From: an uncultured Vampirovibrio sp.
GTDB taxonomy: Bacteria; Cyanobacteriota; Vampirovibrionia; Gastranaerophilales; Gastranaerophilaceae
Length of the DNA: 64,000 bases
Assembly: GCA_910577515.1 (NCBI GenBank)
Contig: CAJTLW010000004.1
Span: 124,001-188,000, forward strand
Direction: 5' to 3'
Program-made: the position numbers and the translations under genes
The notes under the pieces: generated by a model
What the model was told of the DNA's origin: nothing
Databases searched by the model: none
The model's input: only the letters and a program-made list of their open reading frames with translations
In this document: piece by piece, positions 42,597-50,135 of the stretch
Layout of the letters: the number at the start of each line of letters is the position of its first letter
Position numbering within the stretch: position 1 is the first letter of the stretch

Positions 42597-42998
42597 TTAC
42601 TTTGCATATTGGGAGTATTCTTTGGATTCTTCTTCCCAATCTTCCCTCTCAACTTTAAGTGCATGGTTCCAGAATTTTTCCAATGCATAGTTTTCTCTTT
42701 GCTCGTTGTGCATAATATGCACAATCACATCACCGTAATCTAATAAATTCCATCTGTTTTTAAGGTCGTTTTCATCTCCGTTTGGAATGCGGCCAAAAAG
42801 TTCTTTAATTCTTTCTCTTAAAGATGAGGTTAAACCTTTTACCTGAGTTGTTGAACTTGCTGATGCTATTACAAAATAATCGGATAAAACGCACACGCCT
42901 GAAACATTTAAAACCAGAATATCAGATGCTTTTTTATCATCTAAAACCCTTGCAATAATGCTTGATAATTTTTTGCTTGAAACTTCTTTTTCTTCCAT
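42597..42998 (-). CDS. rsfS: Ribosomal silencing factor RsfS
   Basis: RsfS binds L14 and prevents subunit joining under starvation. The sequence contains IIARVLDDKKASDILVLNVS, LSDYFVIASASSTTQVKGL and the C-terminal WNLLDYGDVIVHIMHNEQRENYALEKFW. All are family hallmarks. I place the start at 42998 (MEEKEVSSKK); the upstream ATG at 43049 would overlap ricT by 32 nt and adds a basic stretch not typical of RsfS. It is probably translated from the ricT transcript. Confidence 0.92.
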   Translation of the reverse strand: MEEKEVSSKKLSSIIARVLDDKKASDILVLNVSGVCVLSDYFVIASASSTTQVKGLTSSLRERIKELFGRIPNGDENDLKNRWNLLDYGDVIVHIMHNEQRENYALEKFWNHALKVEREDWEEESKEYSQYAK

Positions 42999-43017
42999 AA
43001 AAACTTTCTTAATTTTT

Positions 43018-43938
43018 CTAAATATTTCCTGTGGATGAATTTTTATCATTATCTAACGATTTAATATCGATGGTTTCGCCTTCTTCAGAGTAATTTAAGC
43101 GGTTATCTTCGCCTTCAATTTCAATATTTACTTCACCATCAATCATTTCGATATCTTCTTTGGAATAATCTTTAATTTTACCGTCTTCTAATTTTACGCC
43201 TATTGTATTTTTTAAGAAATTCAATATCGCAACTTTCCCGATGCCATCAGGTGTCATAACGCCTGAGCCTACAGGAGGCAAGTGTTTTGCAGCTTCTAAA
43301 TATGTAGGGTATTCATAATTCAGGCAGCATAATAATCTTCCGCAAGAGCCGGTTATTTTTCCCGGGGTCATAGGAATTCCCTGGTCTTTTGCAAGCTTTG
43401 TATTAACTGATTCAAATTTCTTTAAAAATGAACAACAGCAATAAGGCTGCCCGCAAACACCCATTCCTTGCAAGATGCTGGTTTCATCACGGACGCCAAT
43501 ATGTCTTAAATCTATTCTTACTCTTTTAAATTCTTGTGTTAAATCTTTTAAAAGCTCCCTAAAATCGACCCGCTCTGGTGCTGTATAATAAAATGTAATT
43601 TTCTTTTTATCAAATGTATATCTTGATTGGATAAGATTCATTGAAAGGTTTCTTTTTTGGGCAAGTTCTCTGCATTTATATAAAGCCTGTACTTCAAGCT
43701 TTTTAATTTCATCAAGCTCTGCCATATCTCTTTCATTCATTGTGCGGATAAAAGGCAGAGGCTCAGGTTTAAATTTTTCCCATTGTTTTTGGATACAGTG
43801 ATTTACAAGAAAAACCTTGTGTGCTTCTTCCCCTTTTTCTGTACGTACAAGCACCATTTGACCGTGATGAAGATTAACCCCGTCACTTACTTTTATTGGA
43901 AAAAATTGATTTTTAATAATTCTTACTGCAAATTTCAA
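43018..43938 (-). CDS. ricT: RicT/YaaT-type PSP1-domain protein
   Basis: The 306-residue protein has the PSP1 C-terminal domain with its Cys-rich core CGQPYCCCSFLKKFE and GSCGRLLCCLNYEY. In RicT these ligands take part in [4Fe-4S] clusters of the Ric complex, known in Bacillus for mRNA maturation and developmental control. RicA and RicF partners are not visible here. The extra C-terminal tail (from about 270) is acidic. It shares a transcript with rsfS. No clear ribosome site precedes the ATG. Confidence 0.88.
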   Translation of the reverse strand: MKFAVRIIKNQFFPIKVSDGVNLHHGQMVLVRTEKGEEAHKVFLVNHCIQKQWEKFKPEPLPFIRTMNERDMAELDEIKKLEVQALYKCRELAQKRNLSMNLIQSRYTFDKKKITFYYTAPERVDFRELLKDLTQEFKRVRIDLRHIGVRDETSILQGMGVCGQPYCCCSFLKKFESVNTKLAKDQGIPMTPGKITGSCGRLLCCLNYEYPTYLEAAKHLPPVGSGVMTPDGIGKVAILNFLKNTIGVKLEDGKIKDYSKEDIEMIDGEVNIEIEGEDNRLNYSEEGETIDIKSLDNDKNSSTGNI

Positions 43939-44013
43939 ACTTTAAAACCTGTTTTTTAAAATCATCTAAAACTATTATACAACAAATTGTTTTTATAATA
44001 AAATAAGAAGACA

Positions 44014-46908
44014 ATGAAATACGAGAATTTAACATTTAAGAAAAATGATGTAGAAAAACTCCTTTTGAATTTGGATTCTAACCCATATTCGCAAAAAAAT
44101 AAGGATTTCAGGTATACATTATCTTTAATATATGAACTTATAGAAGAAGAGTTTTCAGATACATTTGATACCAAAAATCCTATTTTAAGGTCAACGGATA
44201 TTATCTTTGAAAATAAAGATAATACGGCAGAAATTTTTATAACACCTCCTTATAATTTTGATTATTACCTGAAATCAAAAGGGTCACTTTACAGGTTAAA
44301 GGCGGAATATCGTGGTGAAAATTACGGATATTCAATTCCTCTGGATTTATTTTTTGAATATTTTACAGGGTTGGCTGAAAACATTGAAATTACTGAAGAT
44401 TTATCAGAAAATTATAAATTTTATTTCTATCTTACAAATTTTGTCAAAAAAACTGTTGAAAAATTAAATTTTATACCTTCTGTTAAATTTAAAAAAGATA
44501 CGTTTTCAATTTTTTGGGAACCTTATTTTAAAAATAAAGATTATTTGAATGCTTATCTTGAAATAATTAACAATGATTTTCTTGATATTGAAACAAGTAA
44601 AAAATTAGTTGAAAGATATTTAAATTATCTTATCTTCAACTTTTTAAACGTTAAACATTTTAAGTTTAAAGATTTAAAATCTGCCCCTTATTTTGTAAAA
44701 TCTTCCATTCATAAAAGAATGTTAAAAGGGAATGATTTAGGTGAAGATATACAAACATGGCTTGATGAAATGAGCCTTGGAACTTATGATATTGTTCCTG
44801 TCTTTAACATTGAAAAGATTGAAGATACTAAAGAAGAGAAGTTTTTATTAAAAATATTTGCAAAAAATAAAAAGACTAAAGAAATATTTAACCTTGAAGA
44901 TTTAAACGATGCTGATAAAACTATAATTGAAAAGCAGATAAACTGGGCCACAAAATACATTGAAGACCTTGAGGATACCACGCTTGAATTGGATTTATCA
45001 GGTGTCTATAAAATGATAACCCAAATTACTTATTATCTTGCGCAGGCTGATATGGAAGTAAACCTTCCAAAAGGCATGGATAATATTATAATCCCCCGCG
45101 CTTCAATAAATGCAAGGGTGAAGCAAAAAAGAATTCAAGACCTTGAAGACATTATGAATATGTCAAATTCTTCCACCATCTCTCTTGATGAAATTATGGA
45201 TTTTTCAATTGAGGTGGCGCTTGGAGATAATGAAAAAATTTCAGCAGAAGAATTCCAAAAGCTTACGAAAGACACAAACGGGCTTATTCAATATAAAGAT
45301 AAATATATTTTAATTGATAAAGAAGAAACAGAGAAACTTTTAGAGCGCTTAAAGAAAAAACCTGATTTTGTGATGAATAAGATGGAACTTTTGCATTACA
45401 GCTTATCGGGCAAAATTGATGAGTATGACTTTGATTATGATGAAGCTTTTGCAAAGGTTATAAGTAGCTTTACAAAGGTTGAAGATATTGCGCTTCCAAA
45501 AGAATTATCAGGAATTTTAAGACCTTATCAGGAAATTGGGTTTAGATGGCTTTATACCAATGTTAATAAAGGTTTTGGCTGTTGTATAGCTGATGATATG
45601 GGGCTTGGTAAAACAGTTCAGGTTATAAGCTTAATTTTAAAATTAAAGGAAGAAGGAAAACTCAAAAAACCTGTGGTTGTTGTGTGTCCGACAACTTTGC
45701 TTGGTAACTGGGAAAGAGAGTTTCAAAACTTTGCACCGAAATTAGAAGTTTATACATACCACGGTTTTAACAGAGAATTTTCGCTTGATTGCAATGTTAT
45801 TTTAACAACTTATGCGATTTTAAGAATTGATATTGAAGAATTTAAAAAACACAACTGGAATCTTGTTGTAATTGATGAAGCACAGAATATTAAAAACCCG
45901 AATACATCCCAAACACAGGCGGTTAAATCAATTAAGGCTGATATGAAAATTGCGATGACAGGTACTCCTGTTGAAAACAGGTTATCAGAGCTTTGGAGCA
46001 TATTTGATTTTATAAATAAAGGGTATTTAGGCTCTATTAATGATTTTGGAAAAAATTATTCTGTACCGATTGAACGCTTTAAAGAAACACAAAGAGCAGA
46101 AAAGCTTAAAAAAGCGATTTCTCCTTTTATGTTAAGGCGGCTTAAAACTGATAAAATGATTATTTCAGACCTTCCTGAAAAAGTTGTTTTGGATGAATTT
46201 TGTTATTTAACAAAACCACAGGCTGCTTTATATGAAAGAGTTTTAAACCAATCTATGCAGGAAGTGCAATCTGCAGGAGGCGGCATAAACAGGCGAGGAG
46301 CTATTTTTAAACTTATTACATCATTAAAGCAGGTGTGCAACCATCCTTATCACTATTTAAAACACGGTGATATGGGAAGTGCAGCTTCAGGCAAGACTGA
46401 AAAATTGATGTCAATTTTAACAAATATCCTGGATAATGATGAAAAGGTTTTAATCTTTACCCAGTATAAAGAGATGGGTGCAATTTTAGAAAAAATTATT
46501 GCAGATGAATTTGATACCAATCCTCTTTTCTTCCATGGCTCATTGAATGTTAAAGCAAGGGAAGAGATGATAAAAAGTTTTTCAGATGAAATTAATAATA
46601 AAATTATGATTTTATCTTTGAAAGCAGGGGGCTTGGGGCTAAACTTGACCTCTGCAAGCAATGTTATTCATTATGATCTTTGGTGGAATCCTGCTGTTGA
46701 AGACCAGGCAACGGATAGAACTTATCGTATCGGGCAGGATAAAAACGTTATGGTACACAGGTTTATAACTTTATCTACCTTTGAAGAAAAGATTGATAAA
46801 ATTATAAAAGATAAGCGTGAACTGGCTGATGCTGCAGTATTTACCGGCGAAAAGGTGATAACAGAGCTTTCAGATGATGAAATTTATGAAATCTTTTCTC
46901 TGGCATAG
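44014..46908 (+). CDS. SNF2/SWI2-family ATPase (helicase-like)
   Basis: A 964-residue protein. The first 480 residues are a variable, Lys/Asp-rich bacterial SNF2-associated region. The motor follows, with Walker A DDMGLGKTVQV (about 525-535), VVVCPTTLLGNWEREF (Ia) and VVIDEAQNIKNPNT (DEAQ box II). MTGTPVENRLSELWSIFDF (III) and the C-terminal GGLGLNLTSASNVIH and DQATDRTYRIGQ motifs complete it. Such motors move along dsDNA and remodel protein-DNA complexes. No nuclease or defence gene flanks it, so a general DNA or transcription role is more likely than a defence island. It is transcribed alone. Confidence 0.92.
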   Translation: MKYENLTFKKNDVEKLLLNLDSNPYSQKNKDFRYTLSLIYELIEEEFSDTFDTKNPILRSTDIIFENKDNTAEIFITPPYNFDYYLKSKGSLYRLKAEYRGENYGYSIPLDLFFEYFTGLAENIEITEDLSENYKFYFYLTNFVKKTVEKLNFIPSVKFKKDTFSIFWEPYFKNKDYLNAYLEIINNDFLDIETSKKLVERYLNYLIFNFLNVKHFKFKDLKSAPYFVKSSIHKRMLKGNDLGEDIQTWLDEMSLGTYDIVPVFNIEKIEDTKEEKFLLKIFAKNKKTKEIFNLEDLNDADKTIIEKQINWATKYIEDLEDTTLELDLSGVYKMITQITYYLAQADMEVNLPKGMDNIIIPRASINARVKQKRIQDLEDIMNMSNSSTISLDEIMDFSIEVALGDNEKISAEEFQKLTKDTNGLIQYKDKYILIDKEETEKLLERLKKKPDFVMNKMELLHYSLSGKIDEYDFDYDEAFAKVISSFTKVEDIALPKELSGILRPYQEIGFRWLYTNVNKGFGCCIADDMGLGKTVQVISLILKLKEEGKLKKPVVVVCPTTLLGNWEREFQNFAPKLEVYTYHGFNREFSLDCNVILTTYAILRIDIEEFKKHNWNLVVIDEAQNIKNPNTSQTQAVKSIKADMKIAMTGTPVENRLSELWSIFDFINKGYLGSINDFGKNYSVPIERFKETQRAEKLKKAISPFMLRRLKTDKMIISDLPEKVVLDEFCYLTKPQAALYERVLNQSMQEVQSAGGGINRRGAIFKLITSLKQVCNHPYHYLKHGDMGSAASGKTEKLMSILTNILDNDEKVLIFTQYKEMGAILEKIIADEFDTNPLFFHGSLNVKAREEMIKSFSDEINNKIMILSLKAGGLGLNLTSASNVIHYDLWWNPAVEDQATDRTYRIGQDKNVMVHRFITLSTFEEKIDKIIKDKRELADAAVFTGEKVITELSDDEIYEIFSLA

Positions 46909-46969
46909 AGAATGTTAATTAATTTTAATAAAAGTGTATTAGTATAGGTCTTATAATAAGATAATTATT

Positions 46970-47183
46970 GTAGGGCTAGCGCTTTATGCTTTTCCTCCGC
47001 CACAGACAATTTTCGAAGAAATCTGACGGAAAGGAGGGCTAAACCTATGGATATTAGGCAAATAGCAAAAACCGCCAAAATATTAACTATAGCGGTTTCG
47101 CAAATTATTTTGTTAATTCTGTAGGGTGCGAAAAAGCCTTTAACAGCTCGCTTAAGTTTGTTGAAGGCTTCGCCCTACTTTTT
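46970..47183 (+). ncRNA. Candidate structured RNA, or palindromic repeat element
   Basis: The 358-bp gap after the SNF2 gene contains several strong helices. CTTTTCCTCCG...CGGAAAGGAGG (about 46989-47037, with inner CAGA/TCTG) is the first. AAACCGC...GCGGTTT (about 47068-47098) is the second. A long imperfect hairpin from GTAGGG (47121) to CCCTAC (47178) includes GCCTTTAACA/TGTTGAAGGC and runs directly into TTTTT. A second GTAGGGC at 46970 can also pair with GCCCTAC at the 3' end, closing the whole region. TATAAT at 46952-46957 could drive it. It fits no family I know (not tmRNA, RNase P or SRP). The last hairpin alone could be a dispersed palindromic repeat. Confidence 0.5.
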
Positions 47184-47230
47184 AATTATTTATCATATTA
47201 TACGCTTTGTCAAGACTATAATCTTTGAAA

Positions 47231-47259
47231 TTGCAACTATTGTTCTTTTCTCCTATAAT
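47231..47259 (+). promoter_or_regulatory. Near-consensus promoter placing the start of transcription at the ATG
   Basis: TTGCAA (47231-47236) and TATAAT (47254-47259) are 17 bp apart. The predicted start is 47266-47267, exactly the A of the ATG at 47267, and there is no ribosome binding site between. This predicts a leaderless mRNA. Confidence 0.65.
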
Positions 47260-47266
47260 TTTTCTT

Positions 47267-47998
47267 ATGAAAAATGTTATTGGTTTTTGGGGATATCCTA
47301 ATCCTTCTTTAATTCAAAAATATAAAAGCCTTTACCCAAATGCTGAATGGGTGGATTTGGATATTGATTTTAATTACCCAAAAATTAGTATTCTGCCTGA
47401 AAATTACTGCTCTATTATAAAAAATATTTTTAATAACGCATTTTATTTAAAAGAAAGCTTGATAACAATTTTAGCACCTGTAGGGAAAGATAAGTGCGAT
47501 TCAGCCTTTTTTGCCGTACAAATTTTGAAAGAATATGGATTTAATATTGAAATTTCTTATTTTGAAGATGTTCTGCCCCTTGATAAGCTGCCTGAAACAC
47601 CAATCAGCAAAAGCAACCTGCCATTAAAGGAAAAGATAGAAAAGATAACCGCAAATATTATTGAAGAAAAAGATTATTCCTATTTGCCCAAATGTAAGGC
47701 ACAGTTTGGTTTTTGGGGCGTACCACCAAATGACCTTGGTATATTAGAGATTTTTCCAGATAATACCCATGTTTTTGGCTGGAGCCGCTGTGTGGAAGCT
47801 AAAAACCCCGGTAATATTGAACTTGAGATGTTTGTTCAAAAAGATTTACCAACAGTCTTTTTTGCGCAAACTTTCTGTGCTAAAAACCAGCTTGCAAAAT
47901 ATCTTGCAAATAAGCATAACGGGCTTTATATAGATATTGACGGAACACCTACAAATTCAATTAAGGCAAAGATTGAAACCTTTATAAAATTGAGGTAA
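47267..47998 (+). CDS. Protein of unknown function paired with an activase-like ATPase
   Basis: Family not recognised. The 243-residue protein has two halves with a shared motif: NVIGFWGYPNPSLIQKY at the start and AQFGFWGVPPNDLGILEIF after about residue 145. This suggests an internal duplication. Cys residues occur in FAQTFCAKNQ and WSRCVEAKN. There is no signal or membrane segment. The ATG at 47267 is chosen over the in-frame ATG at 47225, which lies before the promoter's start point. It is 5 nt upstream of the BadF-type gene and co-transcribed, so the two products probably act together. Confidence 0.7.
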   Translation: MKNVIGFWGYPNPSLIQKYKSLYPNAEWVDLDIDFNYPKISILPENYCSIIKNIFNNAFYLKESLITILAPVGKDKCDSAFFAVQILKEYGFNIEISYFEDVLPLDKLPETPISKSNLPLKEKIEKITANIIEEKDYSYLPKCKAQFGFWGVPPNDLGILEIFPDNTHVFGWSRCVEAKNPGNIELEMFVQKDLPTVFFAQTFCAKNQLAKYLANKHNGLYIDIDGTPTNSIKAKIETFIKLR

Positions 47999-48003
47999 GA
48001 ATT

Positions 48004-48678
48004 ATGGTTAGTGGAAATTTTTTAGATGCAGGAACAACATGGAGCAAGATTTTAAGCGTTAAAGACGGTGAAAAAACCTATAAAATCTTAAAAACAGCTG
48101 AATTAAAAACTCTAGATATTAAGTTTGATGCTGCAACAGGGCATTCAAGCGCCTTTTCAAACGTTTCAAACTATGAAAATGAAGTAGTGGCACTGGCGCA
48201 AGGGGCAAAAGAATGCTTAAATGCAGGAAATATCGTACTTGATTTAGGTTCACGCGATATTAAATGGGTAAAATTCAAAGACGGTAAATTTTCTGATATG
48301 GATTGGAATACAAACTGTGCAAGCGCTACAGGGGCTACAATTGAGATGCTTTTGAAGTTTTATAATGTTGATATTAAAGATTTAGAACTTGCAGATGAAA
48401 AATATCCTGTTACCTGTGGAATATTTGGTTTGGAAAAAATTATGGATGATGTTGCAAAAGGGGTAGAGCCAAAGGCTGCAATTTCAAAATTTATAAAAGG
48501 AATAGCATATAATGCATGGAATTTTACTAAAAACCCCGATAAACTTTGTGTTTCAGGAGGTTTTTGTGAAAACGACTGCTTTATAAAATCACTGTCTTCA
48601 TATTGTGAAGTTCTTCCGCTTGGCCGTTTTGTTTTGGTAGATGGGTTATATTCAGAAAGTTTAAAAAATCCCTCTTGA
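48004..48678 (+). CDS. Compact BadF/HgdC-type ATPase (2-hydroxyacyl-CoA dehydratase activase-like)
   Basis: The ASKHA fold is visible: phosphate-1 loop FLDAGTTWSKIL, phosphate-2 loop VLDLGSRDIKWVKF and adenosine motif CVSGGFCEN. The two Cys that bridge a [4Fe-4S] cluster between activase subunits are kept, in NTNCASATGAT (C105) and YPVTCGIFGLEKIM (C138). Activases use ATP to push an electron into a dehydratase or reductase. At 224 residues it is shorter than the usual 260, and no HgdA/HgdB-type dehydratase is nearby. The target is therefore unknown; the 47267 protein is the only candidate in view. Confidence 0.82.
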   Translation: MVSGNFLDAGTTWSKILSVKDGEKTYKILKTAELKTLDIKFDAATGHSSAFSNVSNYENEVVALAQGAKECLNAGNIVLDLGSRDIKWVKFKDGKFSDMDWNTNCASATGATIEMLLKFYNVDIKDLELADEKYPVTCGIFGLEKIMDDVAKGVEPKAAISKFIKGIAYNAWNFTKNPDKLCVSGGFCENDCFIKSLSSYCEVLPLGRFVLVDGLYSESLKNPS

Positions 48679-48692
48679 AAACCAAGAGGGAT
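48668..48692. terminator. Terminator between the activase-like gene and ahcY
   Basis: ATCCCTCTTG and CAAGAGGGAT form a perfect 10-bp stem overlapping the stop codon of the plus-strand gene. The minus strand carries six T after it, so it serves ahcY best and probably both convergent genes. Confidence 0.88.
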
Positions 48693-48711
48693 AAATTTTA
48701 TTTTATTTTTC

Positions 48712-49980
48712 CTATGTTCCGGATTTCCAGGAGTTTAGGTATTCAAATTGCTCTTCTGTTAAAGTATCTATTTTTACACCCATTGATTCAAGTTTAATTT
48801 TAGCGATTTGAACATCCACTTCCCTTGGCAGTGTATAAAGTTTATTTTGCAATTTGCCTTTATTTTTAAGTACAAATTCAATACCAAGAGCCTGATTTGC
48901 AAAGCTCATATCCATAACACTTGCAGGGTGGCCTTCTGCGCCTATAAGGTTTACTAATCTGCCTTCTGCTAGTACATAAACAGATTTTCCGTTGTCTAAA
49001 ACCCATTCATCAAGGGCAGGACGGATATTTTTATATTCTTTAACGTGACTTCTTAATCCGTTTACGTTTACTTCAACATCAAAATGTCCTGCATTTGCAA
49101 CAAAAGCACCGTCTTTCATTGTTAAAATATGTTCAACATCAATAACATTCTTATCCCCTGTAACAGTAAGGAAAATGTCTCCTTCAAGCGCTGCTTCTTT
49201 AATCGGCATTACTCTAAAACCATCCATAACAGCTTCAAGAGCCTTTAGGGGGTCAACTTCAGTTACAATAACGTTTGCACCCATTCCTCTTGCTCTCATA
49301 GCTGCACCCTTGCCGCACCAGCCATATCCTGCAACAACAAAAGTTTTTCCTGAGATTAAAATATTTGTAGCGCGGATAATGCCATCTAAAGCGCTTTGCC
49401 CTGTGCCGTAACGGTTATCGTATAAGTGTTTTGTGAGGCTTGAATTTACACCTAGTGCCGGAAATTCAAGCGAGCCGTCTTTTTCCATAGCTTCTAAGCG
49501 GATAATTCCTGTTGTCGTTTCTTCTGTTGAACCTATGATGTTTGGAATCAAATCTCTTCTTGATTTATGAACTGTTGCAACCAAATCGCATCCGTCATCT
49601 ATAATTAAATGCGGTTTGTGGTCAAGTGCTATTGAAACGTGTTTATTATAAGTTTCTTTATCTTCGCCTGCAATGGCAAAAGTCGGGATATTCCAATATT
49701 TAACAAGTGCTGCTGCAACATCATCCTGTGTTGATAGCGGGTTTGAAGCAGCAAGAACGGCATCTGCCCCGCCTTCTTTCATTGCAATACAAAGAGCCGC
49801 AGTTTCTTTTGTAACATGCACGCAAGCTGTGAGCCTTAAACCTTCAAAAGGTCTTTCTTTTCTAAATCTTTCCGTGATATTGGCTAAAACGGGCATGTCT
49901 TTTTGCGCCCATTCAATATTTTTCTTTCCTTGCTCTGCCAGATTTATGTCTTTAATTTCATAAGCAAATGTTTGTGTCAT
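48712..49980 (-). CDS. ahcY: Adenosylhomocysteinase
   Basis: Hydrolyses S-adenosylhomocysteine to adenosine and homocysteine, recycling the product of methyl transfer. The 422-residue enzyme has SNPLSTQDDVAAAL, IIDDGCDLV, the NAD-binding GYGWCGKGAAMRARGMGANVIVTEVDP (given here as the GYGWCGKG Rossmann loop) and the C-terminal HPASVMDMSFANQALG. All are diagnostic. RBS AGGAGAG. The leader contains a hairpin (50000-50029) that does not look like the known SAH riboswitch. Confidence 0.97.
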   Translation of the reverse strand: MTQTFAYEIKDINLAEQGKKNIEWAQKDMPVLANITERFRKERPFEGLRLTACVHVTKETAALCIAMKEGGADAVLAASNPLSTQDDVAAALVKYWNIPTFAIAGEDKETYNKHVSIALDHKPHLIIDDGCDLVATVHKSRRDLIPNIIGSTEETTTGIIRLEAMEKDGSLEFPALGVNSSLTKHLYDNRYGTGQSALDGIIRATNILISGKTFVVAGYGWCGKGAAMRARGMGANVIVTEVDPLKALEAVMDGFRVMPIKEAALEGDIFLTVTGDKNVIDVEHILTMKDGAFVANAGHFDVEVNVNGLRSHVKEYKNIRPALDEWVLDNGKSVYVLAEGRLVNLIGAEGHPASVMDMSFANQALGIEFVLKNKGKLQNKLYTLPREVDVQIAKIKLESMGVKIDTLTEEQFEYLNSWKSGT

Positions 49981-49999
49981 AAAAACTCTCCTATTTATA

Positions 50000-50029
50000 G
50001 GGTTAAAGCTTTATAGCTCTTTTAAACCC
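50000..50029. promoter_or_regulatory. Hairpin in the ahcY 5' leader / divergent region
   Basis: GGGTTAAAGCT (50000-50010) folds on AGCTCTTTTAAACCC (50015-50029) with a TTAT loop and small bulges. On the minus strand it lies about 20 nt upstream of the ahcY start. On the plus strand it is followed by TTTTT, but no plus-strand gene ends here. Attenuation is possible but untested. Confidence 0.3.
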
Positions 50030-50074
50030 TTTTTCTAAAAGATATTAACACAAAAATTTTTTTTATGCTATTAT

Positions 50075-50104
50075 TTGACTTGGATAAATAGGAATAAAAA
50101 TAAT
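50075..50104 (+). promoter_or_regulatory. Promoter of pckA
   Basis: A good -35 box TTGACT (50075-50080) is followed after 18 bp by AATAAT (50099-50104). It sits 32 nt before the pckA start, with a strong AAGGAG between. The -10 choice is less certain than the -35. Confidence 0.45.
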
Positions 50105-50135
50105 TTTTATTACCAGATAAAAGGAGATATTATTT

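Noticed and set aside
46970..47183. 6S RNA, tmRNA, RNase P or SRP RNA
   Set aside because: No CCA-like or tag-coding features, no RNase P or SRP consensus, and the branched fold does not resemble the single long rod of 6S RNA.
49981..50135. SAH riboswitch upstream of ahcY
   Set aside because: Only a simple AT-rich hairpin is present; the GC-rich conserved core of that riboswitch is absent.
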